Shown here one piece after another: positions 15,997 through 24,381 of a DNA stretch of 64,000 nt. The position numbers and the translations under genes were made by a program. How positions within the stretch are numbered: the first letter of the stretch is position 1; each line of letters starts with the position of its first letter. The DNA comes from Archangium violaceum (GTDB taxonomy: Bacteria; Myxococcota; Myxococcia; Myxococcales; Myxococcaceae): the NCBI RefSeq assembly GCF_016859125.1, contig NZ_CP069338.1:2170001-2234000 (forward strand), in the 5' to 3' direction. The notes under the pieces are model-generated. The model saw only the letters and a list, made by a program, of their open reading frames with translations. It had not been told where the DNA came from and did no database searches.

Positions 15997-17679
15997 CTAA
16001 CGGCCCCGCCGTCCCCCGCCGCCACGGCCTCGCGAGGAGGGGCCTGTCCCGCGTGGAGGACCCCCCTTGCGCCCTCCCACCTTGCCGCCCGGACGCTCCG
16101 CGCCGCGGGTGCCGCGCCTGCCCTGGCCGGTGTTCTTCCCGCGCGTATCCGCCCCCCTCGCGCCACGGGCGGTGTCCCGGCCACGCACGCCTTCACCCCG
16201 GCGCGCGGGCATCGCGCGTTCCCCGCGAGGGGACTCCTCCCTCCCGCGGCGAGGAGCCGCGCCGCGAGCCGTACCTCCACCGCGAGCCGTCCCCCCACCG
16301 CGAGCCGTACCCCCACCGCGAGCCGTACCCCCACCGCGAGCCGGTGCCGCACGGCGGCTGCTGTCCCCACCGCGACGCTCCGGTTTGCCCTCGCGCGAGG
16401 GACCCACTCCACCGCGGGCCTTCTTCCCACCGGTCTCGGTCCGGGGACGGGGACGTGGACGTGTGCGGTCCGCCTTGCTCGCCGGAGCCTCCCAACTCTC
16501 TTCGAGATCCATCAGGCCCGCGCCATCCTGCCCCTCCCGGAATGTCTGCATCTCCTCGAGGAAGACGGAGTCCTCTCGCGGCACCTCGACGCGCGGCAGG
16601 GTCATGCGGGTGATGCGCTCGATGGCTCGCACGGTCTCCTCGTCCCGCTCGGTGACGAAGGTCGAGGCACGCCCACTCGCGCCGGCCCGCGCCGTACGGC
16701 CGATCCGGTGGACGTAGTCCTCCGGGGAGTGCGGCAGGTCGAAGTTGATGACGTGGCCGATGTCATCCACGTCCAGCCCGCGCGACGCGATGTCGGTGGC
16801 CACCAGACAGCGGTACTGGCCTCGCCGGAAGCCCTCGAGCGCCTGGCGGCGCTGTCCCGGCGTGCGGTCGGCGTGGATGGCGGCGGTCTTGTAGCCCGCG
16901 CGCTTGAGGACCTCCTGCACCTTCTCGGCGCGCTCCCGGGTGCGGGTGAAGACGAGCGTGCTCAGTTGATCCCTGGCGAGCAGGCTGAGCAACAGCGGGT
17001 ACTTCTCCTGCGGATCCACCTCGTACAGCCGCTGCACGGCGCGAGCGGCGGGAGTCCCGCTCGGGGTGACCTCCACCCGGACGGGCCGGCGCAGCACCTC
17101 CTGGGCGAAGCGCGTCACGTTGTGGCCGAGGGTGGCGGAGAAGAGGAGCGTCTGGCGCTCGCGGGGCAGGGCGGCGAGGATCTGCTCCAGCTCGGGCACG
17201 AAGCCCATCTCCAGCATCCGGTCCGCCTCGTCCAGCACGAGCATGCGCACCGAGGAGAGGTTCACCGCGCCCGCCTTGAGCAGGTCGGCCAGCCGGCCCG
17301 GAGTGGCGAGGATCAGCGAGGGACGCTGGCGGAGCACCTCCACCTGGGCGCCCATGTCGGTGCCGCCGATGACCACCGCCCGGGAGATACCGCGCGGCTC
17401 ACCGAAGAAGGCGGCTTCCTCGGCGATCTGCTGCACGAGCTCGCGCGTGGGGGCGAGCACCAGACCGGCGGGGCTGGGTTGACCGGCCAGGCGCTCGACC
17501 AGGGGCAGCAGGTAGGCGGCTGTCTTTCCCGTGCCGGTGACGGCACAACCAATGACGTCCCGCCCGGCGAGCGCCGGCGGGATGGCCTGGGCCTGGATCG
17601 GAGTGGGAGAGGCGAAGCGGGCGCGCCGCACCGCATCGAGCGATTCAGGAGAGAGGCCGAGGGACTTGAAGGTGCTCAC
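15997..17679 (-). CDS. DEAD-box RNA helicase with RGG-rich tail
   Basis: 560 residues. The helicase core (about 1-380) has all motifs: Q-motif (FASPTPIQAQAI), Walker A (AVTGTGKT), PTRELVQQ, TPGRL, DEAD, FSATL, TDIASRGLDVD and HRIGRTARAG. The C-terminal ~150 residues are Arg/Gly-rich with RGGGTA repeats, typical of RNA-binding or condensate-forming tails. It resembles RhlE-type helicases. The GTG at 17679 is chosen because STFKSLGLSP is the normal family start; no good Shine-Dalgarno is visible. Monocistronic. Confidence 0.93.
   Translation of the reverse strand: MSTFKSLGLSPESLDAVRRARFASPTPIQAQAIPPALAGRDVIGCAVTGTGKTAAYLLPLVERLAGQPSPAGLVLAPTRELVQQIAEEAAFFGEPRGISRAVVIGGTDMGAQVEVLRQRPSLILATPGRLADLLKAGAVNLSSVRMLVLDEADRMLEMGFVPELEQILAALPRERQTLLFSATLGHNVTRFAQEVLRRPVRVEVTPSGTPAARAVQRLYEVDPQEKYPLLLSLLARDQLSTLVFTRTRERAEKVQEVLKRAGYKTAAIHADRTPGQRRQALEGFRRGQYRCLVATDIASRGLDVDDIGHVINFDLPHSPEDYVHRIGRTARAGASGRASTFVTERDEETVRAIERITRMTLPRVEVPREDSVFLEEMQTFREGQDGAGLMDLEESWEAPASKADRTRPRPRPRTETGGKKARGGVGPSREGKPERRGGDSSRRAAPARGGGTARGGGTARGGGTARGGGTARGAAPRRGREESPRGERAMPARRGEGVRGRDTARGARGADTRGKNTGQGRRGTRGAERPGGKVGGRKGGPPRGTGPSSRGRGGGGRRGR
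16269..16340 (-). repeat. Four 18-bp tandem repeats in helicase tail
   Basis: Four consecutive 18-bp units, nearly identical (consensus on the + strand CCGTACCCCCACCGCGAG), encode the repeated RGGGTA peptide of the helicase C-terminus. In frame, so copy number may vary without breaking the gene. Confidence 0.9.
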
Positions 17680-17824
17680 ACGTGAGGGGCTAACACACCC
17701 GGACGCGCGGAGCGACCCACAATGTCCTCCCACGGGAGAGAACCCGGGCCTTTGACCGGTTGGCGACGCCCCCTCCCCGACCGGCCAGCCGGAATGGAGC
17801 ACCATCCGAGCGGCCGTGCACCTC

Positions 17825-18448
17825 TCAATGGACGATAAAGTCGAACCTCTCGATTGCCGCCTTGAGTTCCTCTTCGGTCGTCTCGCAACGCCTTGCCTCG
17901 GCGGGCGCGTAGAACGACAAGGCCACCGTGGTGGGCAGTTCCTTGTAGGGGCCCTCCAGGGTCACCGGGCTGAAGCTCCCTGGCCACGAGGCGCTCGTGA
18001 GCTCACGACCTCTGCCGAGGGGATCCAGGATGGTGAAGCAGGGCCAGCGAGGGAGACGCAAAGTACGAGGGTCACAACTCTGGAAGCGACAGAGGTCCAG
18101 GCGGGTCTCCGAGAAGTCGCAGTCCTCCACCGCCCCGTGCTCCCACCACTTCCCATGACCGGGCCACGCGCCGAAGTCGCAGCCCACCATGCGGCCCGTG
18201 AATCGACAGCCCTTCAGTGCCGCGCCCGTCCAGGAGAAGCGCTTCAGCTCCTGCTTCAACTCGATGTCGCAGTCGATGAAGGTCGTTGACCGGATGAACA
18301 GCTTACGGGTGGGTACTCGCACCACGATCGTGCATCGCCGCAGCGTCAGGTTCGGCCCGAGATAGAGAAGGCGATCCGCCTCGGCCTTCAGCTCCACACG
18401 CGCGTCCTCCATCTCGCGCTCCTCGTAGATGATGTTGCCGGGCCTCAT
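17825..18448 (-). CDS. Probable immunity protein for adjacent lipoprotein toxin
   Basis: 207 residues, no signal peptide, rich in short Cys/Phe/Asp/Leu steps (TFIDCDIELK, GCRFTGRMVGCDFG, CDFSETRLDLCRF) that suggest a right-handed beta-helix of the pentapeptide-repeat kind. It begins 26 bases after the stop of the Sit-like toxin gene on the same strand, the usual place for a cognate immunity gene. Function is inferred from position and fold only. Confidence 0.6.
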   Translation of the reverse strand: MRPGNIIYEEREMEDARVELKAEADRLLYLGPNLTLRRCTIVVRVPTRKLFIRSTTFIDCDIELKQELKRFSWTGAALKGCRFTGRMVGCDFGAWPGHGKWWEHGAVEDCDFSETRLDLCRFQSCDPRTLRLPRWPCFTILDPLGRGRELTSASWPGSFSPVTLEGPYKELPTTVALSFYAPAEARRCETTEEELKAAIERFDFIVH

Positions 18449-18474
18449 TTGCGCGCACCTCAGAAGAAGATCAT

Positions 18475-20100
18475 TCAGAAGAACTCTCCGGCCATCCGGC
18501 GGCCGTGCACTCCAAAATTCTCGTCTGTCCCAGATAGCACTTCGTATCGCAGTCCACCTGGCCTGGGATCCACCACATCGACCCCTCGCTGGTTCCAGAG
18601 CAGGTGCCCGAACTCTTCCTTCATCTGTCGATGTACCCAGCGCCCCCTGGCCAGCCCCTCCAGATGAGCAACACTCCGGAGGTTCCCCGCCTTGCGCACC
18701 TTCTCGATCACCTTGCGCTCATCCGGGGAGAGCTGATGGGGCCCCCATTGTCTTGCGATCCGCTCGGCTGCGGCTTGCAACTCGTCTCCCAGCTTGTCCT
18801 CCGCCGGGATGTCGCCAAGCCACTTTCCGCGTGGCAGGTGCCACCTCTGGCCGTTACCGAGGATGACCTGATGATTGCCTCCCCGATGACGAATCGCGAT
18901 GGTCCCTGAGTGGCATTGAGGAGCTACCGCCGAACTGTTCTGGCTGAACATCGCCCCAGCCAGAGGGCCCTGGGGTGATGTGACGACAGCGAGGGCATGG
19001 TCCGACAAGACCACCGTCTCCACCGCCACCACATGCTCCACTGCCTCCGACAGCGTTCCCCGGAAGCCCTGGGCCTTCCACTGCGCCTGCATCGAGCCGT
19101 ATCTCGGCAATGAACGAATGCGCGCAGCCGCGTCTCCCAGCGTGCGTCCGCTCAACGTCGCCACAGCCAGAACCAACGCCCGAGCCGCGTCCGTGCCAAT
19201 TCGCCTCCCGAACACCTCCCCCGCTTCGCGCAACTCCGCGAACGTGGTGGCCTCGTAGGCCCGGTGCGCCATTGCTGCCCACCCATCCACAAGCCCCCAC
19301 ACAGCGTCCACGCCCAGCCATGCCACCAGCAGTACCGATAGCGCCGCGGCTGCTGTTTTGAGGATGGGCTCGGGCACCAGCCAGAGCGCGAGGTACATCC
19401 CAGCAGCCCACACCAGCGACGAGAGCACCGCCTGGGGGCTCAACTCCCGACCCAGGGCATCCCGCGTCTCCTCCAGGACGGAGCCGAAGGCCAGAGCGAG
19501 CGCGAGCGTGCGCTGATCATCCGTACGCAGATAGGGCCCGTCAGTGAGGAGGCCCAGACAATCACCACCGCCGTGCCTCTCGCACCACCTCAGATATCTG
19601 GCCCGGAGCGCAGCCTCTGCCTGGGGGACGAGCGGGCCCTTGTCGTTCAGGGGGACCAGCCTGTAGACCCGACCGCGATACACCTCTGCGAGCAGTTCCT
19701 CCTCTGGCATGGACTGGAACAGCCGCTGCGCGGCCTCTTGCGGCGTCCCCTCTATTCGCAGCCCGTCCCCGAGCTGCTGCACCGCCCGGCGGAACTCCGT
19801 CCCCCTGACGGCTACCGCCCGTGTAGAGCCGCCGGGCTCGAGCACGTCCACCTCGACGACGCTCACCTGCTCGAGCTGGGGGACGGCCCGGCGGGATTCC
19901 CGCGCTGAAGCTTCCGTCGGTGGAGTCAGCGGCGGAGGGCCGCCCCCGCCCACTCGACTACCCATCGGAGTTCGGGTGACACACGCGGCGTGGAGGACGA
20001 GGACGATAAGGGCCAGAGCACCTGTGCCTCCCCACCGCAGTGGACCTGACGAGCCCCACCGAATGGCGGCGCACACGGGACTGCGGTTCTGCTTCGCCAT
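18475..20100 (-). CDS. Sit-type lipoprotein polymorphic toxin (SitA-like)
   Basis: 541 residues. An N-terminal signal peptide ends in the lipobox LHAAC (Cys about residue 40). A Gly/Pro-rich linker follows, then a helical middle with hydrophobic segments around residues 215-260, and a C-terminal module starting near residue 390. The last ~75 residues (GRWVHRQMKEEFGHLLWN, VDVVDPRPGGLRYEVLSGT) would be the toxin head; the spaced Asp and Glu recall nuclease-like folds but I cannot name the activity. Myxobacterial SitA proteins are lipoprotein toxins passed to kin by TraA/B outer-membrane exchange and paired with a downstream SitI, as here. Assignment to the SitA5-like family is from memory of the family. 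It starts 16 bases after the SIR2-like gene. Confidence 0.65.
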   Translation of the reverse strand: MAKQNRSPVCAAIRWGSSGPLRWGGTGALALIVLVLHAACVTRTPMGSRVGGGGPPPLTPPTEASARESRRAVPQLEQVSVVEVDVLEPGGSTRAVAVRGTEFRRAVQQLGDGLRIEGTPQEAAQRLFQSMPEEELLAEVYRGRVYRLVPLNDKGPLVPQAEAALRARYLRWCERHGGGDCLGLLTDGPYLRTDDQRTLALALAFGSVLEETRDALGRELSPQAVLSSLVWAAGMYLALWLVPEPILKTAAAALSVLLVAWLGVDAVWGLVDGWAAMAHRAYEATTFAELREAGEVFGRRIGTDAARALVLAVATLSGRTLGDAAARIRSLPRYGSMQAQWKAQGFRGTLSEAVEHVVAVETVVLSDHALAVVTSPQGPLAGAMFSQNSSAVAPQCHSGTIAIRHRGGNHQVILGNGQRWHLPRGKWLGDIPAEDKLGDELQAAAERIARQWGPHQLSPDERKVIEKVRKAGNLRSVAHLEGLARGRWVHRQMKEEFGHLLWNQRGVDVVDPRPGGLRYEVLSGTDENFGVHGRRMAGEFF

Positions 20101-20116
20101 GAGAAGCGCCTTTCCG

Positions 20117-21109
20117 TTACGGAGTCATCGGACGCTGATGACCCACGGCAGCGAGCTCTCGCACGCGAGCCACGAGCGGCTCGCCATACTCCGCGTAGGT
20201 CAGGAGCTCCAGGGGAAGCCCCTGCAGCCGTGCACGCATGCGGTCACGCTCGGCTCCGCGAACGAGCACATAGTGAGGGCCCCCGGCACCCCGGAATGTC
20301 TCCTCGAGCCACCGGAGTTGATCGCCGAAGGTCGTATCCTCGAAGCTGAAGCCGATGAAGAGCAGCGTGTGTGACGCGAGCAGGACGCGCAACGAGGTGA
20401 GCGCGGCCTCATAGTGAGAGCCTCCCGCATCATTCGTTGCATAGAGGCGGCTGTATCCATCGGGCGTGAGGATCAGATCCGCCGCGTTCGCGATCGTGCC
20501 ATGCAAATGCCAGATCGTCGGGTAGTCGAGGTGGTCGCGCAGCAGCCTCACGAGCTCCGCGGGCGCCTCGATATCCCAGGAGCGCAGATCGTCCCGCTCG
20601 GGACATGCCCAATGCAAGACGCGGTCGTAATTCGTCGTGAGCACGAGCTTGCTGCCGAGCTCCCAGATGGCGCGTGGCAACGCGAGGCTCTCTTCCAGGG
20701 CACGGCCTCGGGGCGGATCGAATACCTCGCTGAGCACCTTGTACCAGGTCGGGCCAAGGCCCTCTCGCGCAGCGCGGGCCGCATCGAGGTAGTTCGGCAC
20801 CTTCTTCGACAGCGCCCCCCGTACCGCCATCGCGTCGCCGGTAAGCCCTTCCTCATCCAGCCTCTGCGCCACCATTCCAAGCAGAGTTCCCCAGCTGGGG
20901 AAGAGGCGCTCACCTGGTCGTGCTGCGTCCAGAACCGCCATTGACGCACCCGCGCCGACGAAGGGGATGACTCGCCCCTCCATGAGCGCCATACGCAATC
21001 CCGAGGGAACGAGCGGGCTCGTCGGCGAGGCGGTGGGCGGAGGCTGAGCGACCCGTGCGAGCCCGATCATGGCCACGGTCGGAGCCCGCCTGGACAACGG
21101 GTTCGACAT
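20117..21109 (-). CDS. SIR2-like domain protein, possibly the C-terminal part of the FHA-GGDEF protein
   Basis: About 330 residues from the ATG at 21109. The SIR2_2-type fold begins at about residue 38: VIPFVGAGAS (NAD loop), LVLTTNYDRVLHW, IWHLHGTIANAADLIL (catalytic His in HLHG) and LLFIGFSFEDTTF. Such domains act as NADases in several defence systems. The ATG overlaps the stop of the upstream FHA-GGDEF frame (TGATG), which could mean coupling, but no ribosome-binding site is seen. The same frame stays open and coding-like (high GC3) up to about 21325, where the other frame loses coding character, so the two may be one protein split by a one-base indel. Directly upstream of the Sit-like toxin gene. 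Confidence 0.7.
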   Translation of the reverse strand: MSNPLSRRAPTVAMIGLARVAQPPPTASPTSPLVPSGLRMALMEGRVIPFVGAGASMAVLDAARPGERLFPSWGTLLGMVAQRLDEEGLTGDAMAVRGALSKKVPNYLDAARAAREGLGPTWYKVLSEVFDPPRGRALEESLALPRAIWELGSKLVLTTNYDRVLHWACPERDDLRSWDIEAPAELVRLLRDHLDYPTIWHLHGTIANAADLILTPDGYSRLYATNDAGGSHYEAALTSLRVLLASHTLLFIGFSFEDTTFGDQLRWLEETFRGAGGPHYVLVRGAERDRMRARLQGLPLELLTYAEYGEPLVARVRELAAVGHQRPMTP

Positions 21110-23649
21110 CACCACCGTGTCAGCGGGCGGAGACGAGACGACCGGCGCGGCCATCGGCACGGCACTCGAGGTGGGTTGCCGCTCGGACGGAGGATTCGGC
21201 GCGGGAATGGCTTGGGTGGCCTCGAAGAAGAGCCGGGCCCGGGTGTCGAAAGGAACGCGAATCGAGGCCTTGTGGTTGGAGGTGACGCCCCGGACGCGGG
21301 CCTCCGCTCCCTTGGGGCGCCCAGCCAGAGTCCCTCGGCCAGGAACACCTCGACCCGGCCACAGCTCTCGCAAGTCCGGGCCGCCACGATCGGTGCGAGG
21401 CACAGCGGCGCACGGCCCTGGACGAGCAGATAACACCAATCGCGCGCCAGCCGCGCCTCGAGGCGCTCATGGCCGATGGGAAAGTGTTCGGTGGCGCCCT
21501 GGTGGCCGTAGAGCGCGTAGCGGACGCCGTCGTCATCCGCTTCCAGCGATTCGATCTCCGCCACGCTGACGAGCCGAGCCTGCTTGAGTGGCTCGAGGAG
21601 CTTGAGGAACTCATCCAGGAGCTTTCCGAACACCTCTTCCTGCTCGCGATACGCATCGTCGGACAGGGTGATGCCGTGGCCGATGAGCCGCTCCCGCTCG
21701 AGGACGGCCTCACGTACCCGCTCCGACAGAGCGGAGCGTTGGCCATCGTTTCTCACCAGGCTCCGCAGCGCGCCCATCACGGGTTCACCCGACGACCTGG
21801 GAAGGAGCACGGCGAGCTGGACGGCCAGCTCTTCCCAGGTGCCCAGAGGGAGTGGCTCGCCGGTGTGGCTGGCGATCAGGGCCGCGGCATCGTCGCGAGC
21901 CCGCGCGTGCTCGCCATCACGCAGGAGAGCAAGCTCCAGGGCCACCACGAAGCGGAGCGACGACTCCAGCGCATCCACGATGGCCTTGAAGCGGGTGAAT
22001 GCCGTGCGCTGGGCGAGGACGAGCGCACGCGGCGCGGAAAGGGGGAACGGCAACTCCGAACGAGAATCCAGCAAGACCGCGCGCCCCGCGTCATCAAGGA
22101 GTTGGACTGCGAGGCGATCCAGGCATCGCTCTCCCGAGGCCACGACAACCTCCGGGGGCAGAACCGCTGTGCGCAGCGAGCGCGTCAGTCTCCCACTGAC
22201 TGCATCCGGAACAGGCCGCGCCACCCAGGCGGCCCTGACCGCATCCACCACGGCACGGGCCCGCTCCTCACCACTCCTCACCTCGAGTGCCGCGAGGACA
22301 TAACGGTCCCGCCAGTTTCCCAGAAGATCCGCGGGGCCAATGACTCTTTCGACCTCCTGCTCCAACTCGAAGGTCCACGTCTCGAAGCTCGATGAGCCCA
22401 GGAGCTCGATGATGCTGCGCTCGTCTGCTACCTCGAAAGCCAGCACGGGACCAGGAGGAGATCTGTCGAGGTTGCGTCGCACGAGTGCCATTCCGTCGAT
22501 GGGCCGACGGGGTTCACGCACCAGCGACGTCACCGAGGCCAGAGTGGTCGCAACTGGGTAGATCGTGCCAACCACCCGGTTACGTCCGCTCTTCTTGGCT
22601 TTGTAGAGATTGGCGTCTGCGACCTTGATGAGTTGCAGGGGCTCCATCATCTCCGGCGTCATGTTCGCCACCCCCAGCGACAGGGTGACCGGGATATCCT
22701 GGCTCTCGAAGGAGAAGTGCTTCTTCTCGATGGTCTGGCGGATCTTCTCCGCGAAAATGAGTGTCCTGTCCGCCCCGTCCTCGGGGATGACGAGCGCGAA
22801 CTCCTCGCCGCCGTAGCGCGCGAAGCACTGCTCCTTGCGCACCATCCGCTTGAGGGTCTGCGCCAGCTCGCGCAGCACGTAGTCACCCGCAAGGTGCCCG
22901 TGGACATCGTTGATCTTCTTGAAGGAGTCGATGTCGAACATCATCAGCGTCAGCGGGCGCCCGTAACGGTGGCACCGCCCCATCTCCCTCTCCAGGTACT
23001 CGAGGAAGTAGCGCTTGTTGTTCACCCCGGTGAGCCCATCCACGATCGTCAGCGTGTAGATGGTCTCGTGGTACTGCAGTTCCACGTTGTCACCGGTGAG
23101 GAACTTGAAGATGGAGCCGCCCATCTTGATGAGGTCACCGCTGCGCAGCGGGGTCTCCTGCGTCACCTCATGGTCGTTCAGGTAGGTACCGTTGGTGGAG
23201 CCCAGATCCTGCACGAACATCCTCCCCTGCCTGCGGAGGATGCGCGCGTGCTTGCGCGAGACGTTGTCGAGGTCCACCACGATGTGGTTGCCTTCTTCTC
23301 GCCCGATGTTGAGCTCGATCTCATGGAGCGTGTACTTCTTCCCCAACTCCGGCCCGTGGATCTGCACGATGCAGAATTCCGCATCGACTGGACTCGCCAG
23401 ATCCTTGATCGAGGATACCGTAGTGGCACGAGTCTCGTCAGAGTTCGAAGGGAACCGTGCGGCTCTCCTTAACAGCCTCTGAGCGGGGCGGCGATGGGGA
23501 GGGGTGCGCAGCAATCCCAGCGTCAGCAATCCCCTTGCTCTCCGTTGCCGCGGCTTTCGCTGCCGGGTTGGAAGTAATCGCACGGTATTGGGCTGTCGGC
23601 TCAAGATCGATCTTTGCTTGCGACTCCGCTGCGGTCGGCTCTGGCGCAT
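21109..23649 (-). CDS. FHA-GGDEF diguanylate cyclase with long C-terminal extension
   Basis: The coherent coding region starts near 23440. It has an FHA domain (IGREEGNHIVVDLDNVSRKH, LGSTNGTYLND), then a GGDEF domain with an active-site GGEEF and the DGLTGVNNKRYF start; the inhibitory-site position reads RKEQ, so product inhibition is probably lost. A degenerate second GGDEF-like stretch (FEVADERSIIELLG) and a helical region with a CESCG zinc-ribbon-like motif follow. The last ~65 residues before the stop are Arg/Pro/Ser-rich and look out of frame; the natural continuation lies in the SIR2 frame after the C-run at about 21320. No convincing start codon is found: an AAGGAG at 23465-23470 has no ATG, GTG or TTG at the right distance. 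The coordinates give the longest open frame. Confidence 0.7.
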   Translation of the reverse strand: MRQSRPQRSRKQRSILSRQPNTVRLLPTRQRKPRQRRARGLLTLGLLRTPPHRRPAQRLLRRAARFPSNSDETRATTVSSIKDLASPVDAEFCIVQIHGPELGKKYTLHEIELNIGREEGNHIVVDLDNVSRKHARILRRQGRMFVQDLGSTNGTYLNDHEVTQETPLRSGDLIKMGGSIFKFLTGDNVELQYHETIYTLTIVDGLTGVNNKRYFLEYLEREMGRCHRYGRPLTLMMFDIDSFKKINDVHGHLAGDYVLRELAQTLKRMVRKEQCFARYGGEEFALVIPEDGADRTLIFAEKIRQTIEKKHFSFESQDIPVTLSLGVANMTPEMMEPLQLIKVADANLYKAKKSGRNRVVGTIYPVATTLASVTSLVREPRRPIDGMALVRRNLDRSPPGPVLAFEVADERSIIELLGSSSFETWTFELEQEVERVIGPADLLGNWRDRYVLAALEVRSGEERARAVVDAVRAAWVARPVPDAVSGRLTRSLRTAVLPPEVVVASGERCLDRLAVQLLDDAGRAVLLDSRSELPFPLSAPRALVLAQRTAFTRFKAIVDALESSLRFVVALELALLRDGEHARARDDAAALIASHTGEPLPLGTWEELAVQLAVLLPRSSGEPVMGALRSLVRNDGQRSALSERVREAVLERERLIGHGITLSDDAYREQEEVFGKLLDEFLKLLEPLKQARLVSVAEIESLEADDDGVRYALYGHQGATEHFPIGHERLEARLARDWCYLLVQGRAPLCLAPIVAARTCESCGRVEVFLAEGLWLGAPRERRPASGASPPTTRPRFAFLSTPGPGSSSRPPKPFPRRILRPSGNPPRVPCRWPRRSSRLRPLTRW

Positions 23650-23746
23650 CCCCCCTCACCCCCGGAGCAAGAGAATGTGGCTGCTGGTCACTGGCAACCA
23701 CCGCACCGATTCCGCCTTCCCCTACGCTGCGCTCTGATTCCGCCAT
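23438..23746 (-). CDS. Possible small hydrophilic protein
   Basis: A 102-codon frame starting MAESERSVGEGGIG and ending just where FHA coding begins. It is Ala/Ser/Pro/Glu-rich, with no domain and no ribosome-binding site, and lower GC3 than its neighbours. It could be a small gene, or the N-terminal extension of the FHA protein in another frame. The stretch is less GC-rich than the flanks, as often seen in acquired DNA. Confidence 0.25.
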   Translation of the reverse strand: MAESERSVGEGGIGAVVASDQQPHSLAPGVRGDAPEPTAAESQAKIDLEPTAQYRAITSNPAAKAAATESKGIADAGIAAHPSPSPPRSEAVKESRTVPFEL

Positions 23747-23812
23747 TCGCGGTGATTATGCCTGTTCGGCGAAGGGCCAAGAAGGGACCCTGCCCATCCG
23801 GAGTGCCCCCAC

Positions 23813-24265
23813 TCAAGACTGTGGGCGCGGACGCAGGGCCGGTGGCAGGCGCCGGGCTTGCCGCTCCAGGAGCACCCGCGATCGTGCCCTGATGCTGTAA
23901 GGGCCGGGTCCGAAGTGCACGAGCAGCAGCGCCCCTCCCGCCATGGAGATGTTCTTCCAGAAGTGGGTCATCTGCATCGCCGCCTCCTGGGGAGGCAGGC
24001 CCCAGAAGCGGTGCATGGTGAGCGCCGCCGCGACGAGGAAGACGGCGATGGCCACCGCGGCGATGCGGGCGAAGACACCGAGCAGGATGCACACCCCACC
24101 CACGAGCAGCACCACGCCCGAGCCGTAGATGGCGAGCGCCGGGAACGGAAGGCCCGCGCTCCGCGCGTAGCCCATCATCGCCTCGCCGTTGGCGAAGTGG
24201 TTGAAGCCGCTGAAGATGAAGATGGCCGAGAAGAGCAGCCGGCCGAGTGGAGCCAGGGCATCCAT
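23813..24265 (-). CDS. DoxX-family membrane protein
   Basis: 150 residues with four hydrophobic helices, including LLFSAIFIFSGFNHFANGE, LAIYGSGVVLLVGGVCILLG and a HRFW-containing loop before helix four, all typical of DoxX/DoxD-like proteins. The ATG at 24265 has GGGAGG 6 bases upstream. The C-terminus after the last helix is Arg-rich. DoxX relatives have been tied to quinone and redox stress functions; the role here is not determined. Confidence 0.85.
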   Translation of the reverse strand: MDALAPLGRLLFSAIFIFSGFNHFANGEAMMGYARSAGLPFPALAIYGSGVVLLVGGVCILLGVFARIAAVAIAVFLVAAALTMHRFWGLPPQEAAMQMTHFWKNISMAGGALLLVHFGPGPYSIRARSRVLLERQARRLPPALRPRPQS

Positions 24266-24336
24266 GACGTCCTCCCTTTCCTCTCGGGGCCAAGATACGC
24301 ACGAGATGTGGCTCACGATGGGGGCTCGGAAGGACA

Positions 24337-24373
24337 TACCCTCACCCCGACCCTCTCCCAGGGGGAGAGGGAG
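24337..24373. repeat. Intergenic hairpin repeat, copy B
   Basis: TACCCTCACCCCGACCCTC-TCCCAGGGGGAGAGGGAG: stem CCCTCTCCC/GGGAGAGGG around a short loop, lying between the PAS kinase stop and the DoxX start. Confidence 0.7.
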
Positions 24374-24381
24374 CATCCGCG

